From Flavobacteriaceae bacterium (lineage in GTDB: Bacteria; Bacteroidota; Bacteroidia; Flavobacteriales; Flavobacteriaceae): a stretch of DNA of 29,140 nucleotides. The number at the start of each line of letters is the position of its first letter. Position 1 is the stretch's first letter. The translations under genes and the position numbers were made by a program. The notes under the pieces were generated by a model that saw nothing but the letters and a program-made list of their open reading frames with translations, made no database searches and was not told where the DNA came from. Where the stretch lies: positions 1-29,140 of the forward strand of contig CANEXR010000003.1 of the NCBI GenBank assembly GCA_947443815.1. The letters run 5' to 3'. Shown here piece by piece: positions 1-7,611 of this stretch.

Positions 1-1129
1 AATGCCACTTCAACCACAAAAACCCTAGTGTTCCCGCAATAAATGAAGCAATCAGAATGGCTATTTTTGAGTAGGTAATGACTTCTTCGCCATCATTTTT
101 AAACGCAAGTAAAGTGATAAAAATAGACATGGTAAAACCAATTCCACACAGCATTCCGGCACCCAAAATGTCTTTCCATTTCAAATCTTCGGGCAACGCA
201 CAAATTCCTAAACGAACACTCAGGAACGAAAACAACCAAATTCCCAAAGGTTTACCAATAACGAGGCCCGCAATTATTCCCATCGTATTGGGATGACTCA
301 AGCCTTCATGCCAGTTTGAATCTATGGTAATTCCAGTATTGGCCATAGCAAACAAGGGCAGAACAACAAAAGCTACTGGATAATGTAAAATATGTTGCAA
401 TCGGTACGATAGTGTCTTTTTGCCACCATTCCCAAACGGAATTACAAACGCCAATAAAACCCCTGTTATCGTAGCATGTACTCCTGAATGGAGCATGAAA
501 TACCACATCAAAATCCCTCCTATTAGATACGGAATAAGACCCTGAACTTTCAGTCGGTTCAACAAAAATAAAACCCCCATAGTAGCAAAGGCTAATGCCA
601 AATAGAGAAAAGATAGGCTACTTGTATAAAATATAGCAATCACTAGAATGGCACCCAAATCATCAATTACCGCAAGGGCTGTCAAAAAAACTTTTAATGA
701 TGCCGGAACCCGATTGCCTAATAAAGACAGAATCCCAATAGCAAAAGCAATGTCAGTTGCCATAGGAATTCCCGCCCCGTTTTGGGTAAGTGTACCATAA
801 TTTAAGGCCAAAAAGATACCTGCAGGCACTACCATTCCACCTAAAGCGCCAAAAATAGGCAAAGCCGCATTTTTTATACTCGATAATTCGCCTTGGTATA
901 TTTCGCGCTCTAACTCTAAACCAATCAACAAAAAGAAAATAGTCATCAAACCATCATTAATCCAATGCGTAATGGAATGATGCCCGATTGGGGTTTCCCA
1001 AAAAGCAATATAAGGAACTTGAAAGGTTGAATTGGCCAGGCAAAGCGAAAGAAGAGTTACAAGAAGCAAGAGAATACCACCCGCTTTTTCGCTTTCAAAA
1101 AAAGCTTTAAATGTTTTGGTTAATTTCAT
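1..1129 (-). CDS. nhaA: NhaA family Na+/H+ antiporter (C-terminal end at or just past the window edge)
   Basis: This is an inner-membrane sodium/proton antiporter that exports Na+ in exchange for protons for pH and salt homeostasis. The minus strand reads open for 376 codons from an ATG at 1129 to the left edge. The conserved signatures are all present: ATDIAFAIG with Asp126 (E. coli Asp133), ALAVIDDLGAI with the paired Asp156-Asp157 (E. coli Asp163-Asp164), GKPLGI with Lys293, and the late GIGFTMSIF helix near residue 330. The start MKLTKTFKAFF-SEKAGGILLL is the usual cytoplasmic N-terminus followed by TM1. E. coli NhaA has 388 residues, so almost the whole protein is here; the base beyond the last codon is T and could begin a stop codon. 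The gene is divergent from the dehydrogenase at 1266. No frameshift is seen. Family identity is very secure; only the last residues are unknown. Confidence 0.95.
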   Translation of the reverse strand, partial: MKLTKTFKAFFESEKAGGILLLLVTLLSLCLANSTFQVPYIAFWETPIGHHSITHWINDGLMTIFFLLIGLELEREIYQGELSSIKNAALPIFGALGGMVVPAGIFLALNYGTLTQNGAGIPMATDIAFAIGILSLLGNRVPASLKVFLTALAVIDDLGAILVIAIFYTSSLSFLYLALAFATMGVLFLLNRLKVQGLIPYLIGGILMWYFMLHSGVHATITGVLLAFVIPFGNGGKKTLSYRLQHILHYPVAFVVLPLFAMANTGITIDSNWHEGLSHPNTMGIIAGLVIGKPLGIWLFSFLSVRLGICALPEDLKWKDILGAGMLCGIGFTMSIFITLLAFKNDGEEVITYSKIAILIASFIAGTLGFLWLKWH

Positions 1130-1234
1130 TTGAGTTATAATTGGCTTTGTTGTAATTAGTATAAAGCAGGACTTGGCTAATTTAGGAATTTCTAGCTAAT
1201 TTTTTTTGAAAAATAATAAACCGTATTTTTTTTG

Positions 1235-1242
1235 TTAATTTG
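1235..1242 (+). promoter_or_regulatory. possible -7 element for the dehydrogenase gene
   Basis: TTAATTTG matches the Bacteroidetes -7 consensus TAnnTTTG at all but one fixed position and lies 23 bases before the ATG at 1266. No TTG at normal -33 spacing is visible, so this is a weak call. Confidence 0.3.
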
Positions 1243-1265
1243 ATACATCAAAAAACAATGTATTT

Positions 1266-2216
1266 ATGGCTATTAAAATCCTTCATATCGATAGCAATCA
1301 TCCCTTACTTTGGGAGCAATTACAAGAAGCTGGGTTCCTTAATTTTGAAGATTTTAAATCCTCAAAAGAAGAAGTGGAAGCTAAAATTCACGAGTATCAC
1401 GGAATTGTAATCCGCAGTCGATTCAAAATTGACAAAACATTTTTGGACAAAGCTACTCAATTGCAATTCATAGCTCGTGTGGGAGCCGGTCTAGAAAGTA
1501 TTGATTGTGCGTATGCAATGTCAAAAAACATCACGCTTATTGCTGCGCCAGAAGGAAATCGGAATGCTGTTGCCGAACACAGTTTAGGAATGATTTTGTC
1601 CCTGTTCAACAAACTCAATCAAGCGGATAACGAAATTCGTTCTGGGCATTGGAACCGTGAAAGCAATCGAGGATATGAACTTGATGGCAGAACGGTGGGG
1701 ATTATTGGTTATGGAAACATGGGAAAATCTTTTGCCAAAAAACTAAGCGGATTTGATGTTGAAGTCCTGTGTTATGACATTCAAGATAATGTGGGTGATG
1801 CCCATGCAAAACAAGTTTCATTAGCGGAATTACAACAAAAAGCAGACCTCTTGAGTTTGCATATTCCATGGACTCCCGAAACAAATAAAATGGTCGATAA
1901 AGCGTTTATAGATGCATTTGCAAAACCATTTTGGATTATAAATACATCAAGAGGAAAAAATATTGTCACCGCTGATTTGGTTTCGGCACTGCAATCGGGC
2001 CAAATTTTAGGTGCTGGTTTGGATGTTTTAGAATATGAAAAAGCATCCTTTGAAACCCTTTTTAATGATAAAAATACACCAGAAGCTTTTCAGTATTTAT
2101 TGAATGCAAAGAACGTTATTCTTTCGCCCCACATCGCTGGATGGACTTTCGAAAGCCACGAACGATTGGCGCAAGTAATCGTAGATAAAATTAAAGCCAA
2201 GTATTTAAAAGCGTAA
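1266..2216 (+). CDS. NAD-dependent D-2-hydroxyacid dehydrogenase (phosphoglycerate-dehydrogenase-like)
   Basis: This 316-residue cytoplasmic oxidoreductase belongs to the D-isomer-specific 2-hydroxyacid dehydrogenases, which reduce 2-keto acids or oxidise D-2-hydroxy acids with NAD(H). The nucleotide-binding fold shows GIIGYGNMG (residues 145-153), followed by Asp171 at the end of the next strand, which favours NAD over NADP. The expected catalytic trio is visible: Arg229 (NTSRG), Glu256 (DVLEYE) and His289 (SPHIAGW). The substrate domain carries RVGAGLESID near residue 75. No C-terminal ACT or regulatory domain follows, so it is shorter than E. coli SerA (410 residues). It stands alone, divergent from nhaA, with no clear terminator after it. 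Its substrate could be 3-phosphoglycerate, hydroxypyruvate or another 2-keto acid; motifs alone do not decide, so no gene symbol is given. Confidence 0.9.
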   Translation: MAIKILHIDSNHPLLWEQLQEAGFLNFEDFKSSKEEVEAKIHEYHGIVIRSRFKIDKTFLDKATQLQFIARVGAGLESIDCAYAMSKNITLIAAPEGNRNAVAEHSLGMILSLFNKLNQADNEIRSGHWNRESNRGYELDGRTVGIIGYGNMGKSFAKKLSGFDVEVLCYDIQDNVGDAHAKQVSLAELQQKADLLSLHIPWTPETNKMVDKAFIDAFAKPFWIINTSRGKNIVTADLVSALQSGQILGAGLDVLEYEKASFETLFNDKNTPEAFQYLLNAKNVILSPHIAGWTFESHERLAQVIVDKIKAKYLKA

Positions 2217-2508
2217 AAAAAGATAGAATTACATTGATTTTTTAAGGTTTATAACAAGGATTTTCTGTAAATAGCAGACTGGAAATTAGTTTTTGAAATT
2301 TTATTTTTTTAATATTGTTAGGATTATTAATACATCTATCCAGTAGGCGTGTAGAATTATTTAAAAAAAACAAGACCTTATTGTAGTATTTTGTTTTTTA
2401 GTTTTAAATAAAAAAGGCCTTTTATAGGAGTAAAAAATAATTAGATTTTAAAAAAAGGAGTAACTGAAAATCCAAAGAGTAGGGACTAACAAATTAAATA
2501 ATAATGTT
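2217..2508. other. AT-rich intergenic spacer with no recognised gene
   Basis: Nothing coding is seen on either strand in these 292 bases. The spacer has poly-A/T tracts and a loopless palindrome AAAAGGCCTTTT at 2412-2423. TATTTTG at about 2387 is one base short of a -7 element, so the promoter of the DUF805/TM2 pair is probably here but cannot be placed firmly. Confidence 0.5.
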
Positions 2509-2919
2509 ATGGTTGAATGGTACAAAAAAGTTGTTTTTGAAAATTATGCCAATTTTAAAGGGCGTGCAAGAAGAAGTGAATATTGGTATTTTACACTAGC
2601 AAATGTTATTATTGGAATTATTCTAGCAGTTGTAGATAATACGCTAGGGTTGACTTTTGAAGGTTCAACTTCTGGACCAATAGGCTCGTTATATAGTTTA
2701 TTAGTACTTTTACCAGGAATTGCTGTTTTAGTCAGACGATTGCATGATGTGGGCAAAAGCGGTTGGTTTTTCTTTATTGCATTAATCCCTCTTGCAGGAA
2801 TTATTTGGTTGTTAGTTGTATTATGTAGAGAAGGAGATGATCATACTAATGATTATGGGCCAGATCCGAAAAATGCTTTCGACGAAATTAATGAAATTGG
2901 AGAAGCAGAAGCAAACTAA
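2509..2919 (+). CDS. DUF805 family small membrane protein
   Basis: This 136-residue integral membrane protein belongs to DUF805, the family of E. coli YhaH/YhaI, whose molecular function is not established. The family signatures are clear: FKGRARRSEYWYF at residues 16-28, RRLHDVGKSGWF at 77-88, and the C-terminal NDYGPDP at 114-120. Hydrophobic segments lie at about 29-47, 60-75 and 86-106. The tail is acidic and probably cytoplasmic. The gene is followed 21 bases later by a TM2-domain gene on the same strand, and a strong terminator follows that gene, so the two probably form a bicistronic unit. No signal peptide is present. The family call is secure; the role is unknown. Confidence 0.9.
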   Translation: MVEWYKKVVFENYANFKGRARRSEYWYFTLANVIIGIILAVVDNTLGLTFEGSTSGPIGSLYSLLVLLPGIAVLVRRLHDVGKSGWFFFIALIPLAGIIWLLVVLCREGDDHTNDYGPDPKNAFDEINEIGEAEAN

Positions 2920-2940
2920 TAAATTTTAAGAAAAGTTAGT

Positions 2941-3222
2941 ATGGAAAATTCAAAACAAGAAGCATGGAATAATCCGCGTCCTGAACAACAAGACAATAAA
3001 AAAATTGCAGCGGGACTTTTAGCAATACTTTTAGGTCCTTTAGGAATACATAAGTTCCTCTTGGGTTACACTTCCGAAGGGATTATATGGCTGATAATAA
3101 GTGTGTGTACCTGCGGAACGGTAACAAGTCTTTTAGGTCTTATTGAAGGAATCATCTATTTGACAAAATCAGACGAAGAGTTTTACCAAACCTATCAGGT
3201 TGGCAAAAAAGCTTGGTTCTAA
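2941..3222 (+). CDS. TM2 domain protein
   Basis: This 93-residue membrane protein is built almost entirely from a TM2 domain, which consists of two transmembrane helices joined by a short loop. The N-terminal 19 residues are polar and rich in Asn, Gln and Pro. The domain begins with KKIAAGLLAILLGPLGIHKF (20-39), whose G-x-H-KF-LG pattern is typical of TM2. A second helix, GIIWLIISVCTCGTVTSLLG, is followed by a glycine/isoleucine-rich segment. The final 15 residues are hydrophilic. It lies 21 bases after the DUF805 gene and directly before a 15-bp stem terminator. TM2 proteins have no agreed general function in bacteria, so only the domain and topology are claimed. Confidence 0.88.
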   Translation: MENSKQEAWNNPRPEQQDNKKIAAGLLAILLGPLGIHKFLLGYTSEGIIWLIISVCTCGTVTSLLGLIEGIIYLTKSDEEFYQTYQVGKKAWF

Positions 3223-3228
3223 AAATGC

Positions 3229-3266
3229 AAAAATCCCGATTTAATTTTTAAATCGGGATTTTTTTT
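3229..3266 (+). terminator. Rho-independent terminator, probably bidirectional
   Basis: A perfect 15-bp stem (3229-3243 with 3249-3263, core ATCCCGATTTA) with a 5-base loop runs into T residues to 3266. The complementary strand also ends in a T run. The hairpin sits between the convergent TM2 gene and the acyltransferase gene and can serve both. Confidence 0.9.
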
Positions 3267-3282
3267 CTCAAATCAATACGCC

Positions 3283-5085
3283 TTAATCTTCTTTTTCCGT
3301 TAACTTTCGTTCCAATTCTGCTTGAAATTCTTCCATAACAGGTTTCATGGTGCTTTCGGGTATATCCGCAATTCGGATGTACATTAATCCATCAACGGCA
3401 TTGTTAAATAAAGGGTCAACATTAAAAGCAACCACACGGGCATTTTGTTTGATGTACTTTTTAATCAAAACCGGCAAACGTAAACTTCCAGGTTCTAGTT
3501 CATCAATAATTTTATCAAACTTATTCAAATCCGATTCTGCTTCATCAAAAATAAAATCTTTGTCGGCATCTTTCAGTTTTACTTTATACGCTTTTTTAGG
3601 ATGAATGTATTGCGCAATATACGGATCGTAATAATTGGATTTCATGAATTCAATCATCAGCGATTTCGAAAAATCAGAAAACTGATTGCTGATACTCACG
3701 CCACCCAATAAAAATTTATGCTCGGGATACCGCAATGTGGTGTGGATAATTCCTTTCCAAAGCAAGAAAAGCGGCATCGGTTTTTGTTGGTATTCTTTGA
3801 TGATAAAAGCACGTCCCATTTCAATGGATTTATGCATCATATCGTGCAATTCAGGTTCAAATCGAAAAAGATCGTTGAGGTAAAATCCTTCCATACCGTA
3901 TTTTGGATAAATCTCAGAACCCAATCCCATTCTATAAGCACCCGCCACTTTCTTAGTCTCATCATCCCACAAAAACATGTGATGGTAGTAGTTGTCAAAT
4001 TTATCTAAATCAATAGATTCATTTGTTCCCTCGCCAACTTCGCGAAACGTAATTTCACGAAGGCGCCCAATCTCATGCAAAATATTAGGAATTTTAGAAG
4101 GTTCCGTAAAGAACACCTCATAGTTTTTGCTTTGCAGAAGCCTGCAATCAGAACTTCTCAAAACATCCACTTCGGCAATCATTTTTTCGCCATTAGCAGG
4201 CGTAACAATCTTTTTGGGACTTTTTTGTATTTTTAAATTAGAAGGAGTCAATAATTTACTTTCCTTTTCAAAAGGATTCGCAAGCATATAGGTTTTCTTT
4301 CGCAAAAACTCGGAGTACTCTTCTAAAGTGGTATGTTCATTTTGTTCGTTTACCGAAATAGGTTTGCCGATACGCACTTTTATCACCCGATGTTTTTGAC
4401 TAAACACCTCCGAAGGCAGTTTTGCGGTACGTAATGTGCCGCCAATTTTTGACAATAAATAAAACAACCGACTGTTTTTAGCATGAAAATAAATAGGAAC
4501 AACCGGAACTTGTGCTTTTCTAATGACTTTGATAGCGCCCTCTTCCCAAGGTTTATCCACCATTAATTTTCCGTCTTTGTAGGTCGAAACTTCACCAGCA
4601 GGAAACATTCCCAAAGGTTTTCCATCGCTCAAATGGCGCAGGGTTTCCTTAATCCCAACCACACTCGATTTTGCATCCTTATGATTTTCAAAAGGATTTA
4701 CAGGCATGATGTATTTCTTAAGCGGTTCTATTCGGTGTAAAAGAAAATTAGCAATAATCTTGAAATTAGGCTCTCTCTCCAACATTAATTTCAATAACAA
4801 AACCCCATCAATTCCTCCTAAAGGATGATTAGAAATCGTAATATAAGCCCCATCTTTTGGCAATCGTTTCAAATCCTCTTCAGGGATTTCGAATTTTATC
4901 TGTAAATCATCTAATATTCCATTCAAGAAAGCCACATCCTGCAGATGTTTGTTCCTATCATAAACTTTATTTAAGGTAGAAATTTTTAGTACCTTCATAA
5001 GCAACCAACCAGAAAAAGTACCGAGAACTCCGTACTTGTCTGCGTTTATTGCTTGCGAAACTTCTTTGGCGGTTACTAAACCCAT
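3283..5085 (-). CDS. olsF: Two-domain acyltransferase: PlsC-like O-acyltransferase plus GNAT-like N-acyltransferase (OlsF-type, aminolipid synthesis)
   Basis: This 600-residue protein combines two acyltransferase domains. The N-terminal half is a lysophospholipid-acyltransferase (PlsC) domain with the HxnD-type motif in SNHPLGGIDG (His87, Asp93) and FPAGEVS at 161-167. The C-terminal half (about 310-470) resembles the OlsB/hemolysin-type GNAT fold, with LREITFREVGEGTNES, the acidic segment DLDKFDNYYHHMFLWD, and VAGAYRMG. This order matches OlsF, described from Serratia and Flavobacterium, which N-acylates an amino acid and then O-acylates the product to make ornithine-type lipids. A longer frame reaches 5136, but a perfect -7 element (5115-5122) lies inside that extension, so the ATG at 5085 (MGLVTAKEVSQ) is chosen. 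The head amino acid (ornithine, glycine or other) cannot be read from sequence. It is convergent with the TM2 gene. Confidence 0.8.
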   Translation of the reverse strand: MGLVTAKEVSQAINADKYGVLGTFSGWLLMKVLKISTLNKVYDRNKHLQDVAFLNGILDDLQIKFEIPEEDLKRLPKDGAYITISNHPLGGIDGVLLLKLMLEREPNFKIIANFLLHRIEPLKKYIMPVNPFENHKDAKSSVVGIKETLRHLSDGKPLGMFPAGEVSTYKDGKLMVDKPWEEGAIKVIRKAQVPVVPIYFHAKNSRLFYLLSKIGGTLRTAKLPSEVFSQKHRVIKVRIGKPISVNEQNEHTTLEEYSEFLRKKTYMLANPFEKESKLLTPSNLKIQKSPKKIVTPANGEKMIAEVDVLRSSDCRLLQSKNYEVFFTEPSKIPNILHEIGRLREITFREVGEGTNESIDLDKFDNYYHHMFLWDDETKKVAGAYRMGLGSEIYPKYGMEGFYLNDLFRFEPELHDMMHKSIEMGRAFIIKEYQQKPMPLFLLWKGIIHTTLRYPEHKFLLGGVSISNQFSDFSKSLMIEFMKSNYYDPYIAQYIHPKKAYKVKLKDADKDFIFDEAESDLNKFDKIIDELEPGSLRLPVLIKKYIKQNARVVAFNVDPLFNNAVDGLMYIRIADIPESTMKPVMEEFQAELERKLTEKED

Positions 5086-5114
5086 GTATTTTTCTATTTT
5101 TTTTGAGCGAAAAA

Positions 5115-5122
5115 CAAAGATA
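5115..5122 (-). promoter_or_regulatory. -7 promoter element for the acyltransferase gene
   Basis: On the minus strand TATCTTTG is a perfect TAnnTTTG element, 29 bases before the ATG at 5085. It decides the start codon, because an upstream ATG at 5136 would precede the promoter. No clear -33 TTG is visible at normal spacing. Confidence 0.65.
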
Positions 5123-5174
5123 GCAAAAAACTCCATTTTCTTTCTTTTTCTCCATCAAACTTATACTTTTTTAT

Positions 5175-5182
5175 TACATTTG
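5175..5182 (+). promoter_or_regulatory. possible -7 element for exonuclease III
   Basis: TACATTTG matches TAnnTTTG perfectly but lies 106 bases before the ATG at 5289 and has no -33 TTG at normal spacing. The spacer between it and the gene is very rich in A and T. Confidence 0.35.
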
Positions 5183-5288
5183 AAACGCTCATGCAAACCC
5201 AATATTTTTTTTCTAGCAAAGAAAATAGTTCGAGTAAGACCATTTTTAAAAAAAATATTTTAAAAAAATAAACGCAAAAAAGACTCAA

Positions 5289-6053
5289 ATGAGAATTATT
5301 TCATACAACGTTAACGGAATCAGAGCCGCAATTTCCAAAGGATTAGTCGAATGGTTGCAACAAGCCAATCCAGACGTAATCTGTTTTCAGGAAATCAAAG
5401 CCATGGAAGATCAAATCCCAACATTAGATCTTGAATTAGCAGGTTATCCCTATCATTACTGGTATCCAGCCACCAAAAAAGGGTATAGTGGTGTCGCTAT
5501 TTTATCCAAAGTAAAACCTAAAAATGTAGTTTTTGGAACCGGAATAGCACACATGGATTTCGAAGGAAGGAACATTCGAGTTGATTTTGAAGATGTTTCG
5601 GTGATGAGTTTGTACCTCCCATCAGGAACCAATATCGAGCGTCTTGACCATAAATTCATGTATATGGATGATTTTCAAAATTATATTTCCGAACTAAAAA
5701 AAGAAATTCCCAACTTAGTCATCTGCGGAGATTACAACATTTGCCACGAAGCAATAGATATTCACGACCCCATTCGCAACAAAAAAGTCTCCGGTTTTCT
5801 ACCCGAAGAAAGAGCTTGGTTAGACGAATTCATGAAAAACGGATTCATTGACAGCTTTCGTTTTTTAAACAAAGAACCCGATAATTATACCTGGTGGAGT
5901 CAGCGCGCACCCGGAGCAAGAGCCAATAATAAAGGATGGCGCATCGATTATTGCCTAGTAAGCGAACCCTTGAGAAACAAAATCAAAAGAGCCATAATCC
6001 TGCCCGAAGCCAAACATTCCGACCATTGCCCTATTTTAGTAGAAATCGAATAA
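5289..6053 (+). CDS. xth: Exodeoxyribonuclease III / AP endonuclease (ExoA-type)
   Basis: This 254-residue cytoplasmic DNA-repair enzyme cleaves the backbone 5' of abasic sites and removes 3'-blocking groups during base-excision repair. It has the full Xth/APE1 set of motifs: YNVNG with Asn7, CFQEIKA with metal ligand Glu35, LYLPSG around Tyr109, GDYN with Asp148 and Asn150, a WRIDYCL segment with Asp220, and the closing HSDHCP with Asp245-His246. The length fits the family (E. coli XthA has 268). The start MRIISYNVNG is fixed because the catalytic asparagine lies only seven residues in. The gene is divergent from the acyltransferase. A structured repeat begins 10 bases after its stop codon. 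Confidence 0.95.
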   Translation: MRIISYNVNGIRAAISKGLVEWLQQANPDVICFQEIKAMEDQIPTLDLELAGYPYHYWYPATKKGYSGVAILSKVKPKNVVFGTGIAHMDFEGRNIRVDFEDVSVMSLYLPSGTNIERLDHKFMYMDDFQNYISELKKEIPNLVICGDYNICHEAIDIHDPIRNKKVSGFLPEERAWLDEFMKNGFIDSFRFLNKEPDNYTWWSQRAPGARANNKGWRIDYCLVSEPLRNKIKRAIILPEAKHSDHCPILVEIE

Positions 6054-6062
6054 TGCTTTCAA

Positions 6063-6146
6063 GGAGCTGTTTCCTGCTATCCGCTATATCTTTTTCTGGC
6101 AAAAAAAGCCAGAAAAAGGATGCCGCTACTATCAGGGCTAGGGCAT
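6063..6146 (+). repeat. Structured intergenic repeat, copy A
   Basis: This roughly 84-base element is nearly identical in its arms to 18142-18229 (copy B) and diverged but homologous to 14391-14537 (copy C). The 5' arm GGAGCT-TTTCCTGCTATCCG and the 3' arm CTATCAGGGCTAGGGCAT are shared with B. Possible pairings are AGC (6065-6067) with GCT (6137-6139), CCTG (6073-6076) with CAGG (6133-6136), and ATC (6088-6090) with GAT (6119-6121) leaving a bulged G6118. The apical stem TTTTTCTGGC/GCCAGAAAAA has 10 bp and a loop of seven A; this hairpin is private to this copy. The element lies between exonuclease III and the OmpA lipoprotein, in the direction of transcription. Confidence 0.85.
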
Positions 6147-6204
6147 CGCAATAAAACAACACTTTTTTAGTTTCAAAAGAAGAATACCATAAACAACAAC
6201 AAAA

Positions 6205-7146
6205 ATGATAAAAAGAGTTTCCATCGGATTACTGCTATTAGCACTTACAACCTCCTGCGTGTCAAAGAAAATTTACAATGATTTAGAAAGTAAATACGCA
6301 GATTTAAAAAAAGAAAACAGAAGCATGGCAGATGAAAATGCCGATTTGCTTAAAGCAAAAAACCAACTCGAATTAGACGGTGCCACCCTAAAATCAACAT
6401 TGGAAAAAAACAAAGCAGACTACGCAAAACTCAAATCTGATTACGAAGCCTCGCTAAATAAACTCAAAGTATTGCAAGATTCATACGCCGCTTTAGAAAA
6501 AAATAGCAGTGACGCTTTGCAAACCAATATGAAGAAAAACCGAGAATTACTCGATCAATTAGAAGACAAAGCTCAAGCTTTAGCACTCGAGCAAGAACGC
6601 TTGAACAAAAGCGCAAAACGTTTGAAAGAATTAGAAGATTTAATTGCTGCCAAAGAAGCAAGCATGCAAAAACTAAAAGAAACCTTATCCAAAGCCCTAA
6701 ACAGTTTTGAGGGAAAAGGCTTGACCGTAGAACAAAAAAACGGAAAAGTATATGTTTCCATGGAAAACAAATTATTGTTCAACTCGGGAAGTTGGGCCGT
6801 AGGTGCCGAAGGGAAAAAAGCAGTTATCGAAGTAGGTAAAGTATTAGGAGACAATCCAGATATTTCGGTACTCATCGAAGGACACACTGATAATGATGCA
6901 TTTACAGCCTCAGGCCCCATTGCAGACAACTGGGATTTATCCACCAAAAGAGCCACAGCAATTGTAGCTATTTTGAGCGAAAACAAAAAAATAAACAAAG
7001 AAAACTTAACTGCAGCAGGAAGAAGTGAGTTTTCCCCATTAGCATCCAATTCTACCGCTGAAGGAAAAGCCAAAAACCGTAGAATCGAAATTATCCTGAC
7101 ACCCAGATTAGATGAAATCTCTAAAATGTTGAACGAAATTAATTAA
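6205..7146 (+). CDS. OmpA-family peptidoglycan-binding lipoprotein with coiled coil
   Basis: This 313-residue envelope protein probably tethers the outer membrane to peptidoglycan. It begins with a lipoprotein signal peptide whose lipobox LTTSC puts the lipidated cysteine at residue 18. Residues about 25-165 form a long charged coiled coil rich in Lys, Glu, Leu and Ala. A C-terminal OmpA domain covers about 185-300, with LLFNSGSW, EGHTDN (Asp229) and WDLSTKRA (Arg249), the two residues that bind diaminopimelate in this fold, and a closing KNRRIEI. No beta-barrel is present. It lies 151 bases after exonuclease III; that spacer is filled mostly by repeat copy A, and no -7 element was found close to the start. 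Similar Bacteroidetes proteins are annotated as OmpA or flagellar-motor-like proteins; the domain does not imply a motor here. Confidence 0.9.
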   Translation: MIKRVSIGLLLLALTTSCVSKKIYNDLESKYADLKKENRSMADENADLLKAKNQLELDGATLKSTLEKNKADYAKLKSDYEASLNKLKVLQDSYAALEKNSSDALQTNMKKNRELLDQLEDKAQALALEQERLNKSAKRLKELEDLIAAKEASMQKLKETLSKALNSFEGKGLTVEQKNGKVYVSMENKLLFNSGSWAVGAEGKKAVIEVGKVLGDNPDISVLIEGHTDNDAFTASGPIADNWDLSTKRATAIVAILSENKKINKENLTAAGRSEFSPLASNSTAEGKAKNRRIEIILTPRLDEISKMLNEIN

Positions 7147-7152
7147 CCCTAA

Positions 7153-7443
7153 TAGTTCTAGCCACAGATTCACAGATTTATTAATCCATACCATTTCCAA
7201 AACAAATCCAATTAAAAATCAGCGAATCAGCGGCCAAATTTTTCTGTTATGTTTAGCCACAGATTCACAGATTAAAATCAGATTAGCGGCAACCAACATG
7301 TATTTATTATAAATTATAAAAATTCGTGAATTCGTGGCTAAACAACTTATAGTTCTAGCCACAGATTCACAGATTTAGTACAAAATGTATTAATCCATAC
7401 CATTCCTAAAAAAATCCAATTAAAAATCAGTGAATCTGCGGCC
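7153..7443. repeat. Composite cluster of palindromic repeats with duplicated-octamer ends
   Basis: Three copies of GCCACAGATTCACAGATT stand at 7161-7178, 7256-7273 and 7358-7375, each followed by an inverted-type partner: AATCAGCGAATCAGCGG (from 7217), AATTCGTGAATTCGTGG (7321-7337) and AATCAGTGAATCTGCGG (from 7425). Each end is an octamer repeated twice (CACAGATT, AATCAGCG, AATTCGTG). The first and third units also share their inner sequence TTAATCCATACCATT and AATCCAATTAAAAATCAG, so one is a duplicate of the other. A short relic AATCAGATTAGCGGC at 7276-7290 lies in the middle unit. Nothing here codes for protein. Repeats of this look are widely scattered in Bacteroidetes genomes. Confidence 0.85.
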
Positions 7444-7548
7444 CAAAAAGCCTAGTATGTTTTGCTATCTATCAGGTCTTTTTTATAAAGAAGATAAACG
7501 TTTCTAAATTTTCTGTTAACTTTAAAATCAAAACGACAAACTACTATT

Positions 7549-7556
7549 TATCTTTG
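7549..7556 (+). promoter_or_regulatory. -7 promoter element for the aldo/keto reductase
   Basis: TATCTTTG is a perfect TAnnTTTG element 55 bases before the ATG at 7612. It lies beyond the repeat cluster, so the gene has its own promoter. No TTG at -33 is evident. Confidence 0.6.
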
Positions 7557-7611
7557 CTTTCGAAAAAAAGAAAGACGCATTGTCTTAAAAACCATAGCCT
7601 TTTATTACCAT

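Noticed and set aside
2412..2423. Palindrome AAAAGGCCTTTT.
   Set aside because: It has no loop and no following T run, and such AT-rich palindromes arise by chance in this base composition.
5936..6154. A 72-codon plus-strand frame running from exonuclease III through repeat copy A.
   Set aside because: It is a shifted frame of the nuclease gene continued through a non-coding repeat, with no features of a protein.
6573..7073. A 166-codon minus-strand frame opposite the OmpA-type lipoprotein gene.
   Set aside because: It mirrors the regular coiled-coil and OmpA codons of the real gene and has no promoter, signal or recognisable domain.
7153..7443. CRISPR array suggested by three repeats of 18 bases.
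   Set aside because: The spacers share sequence with each other, the repeats are partnered by inverted copies, and no cas gene is present.
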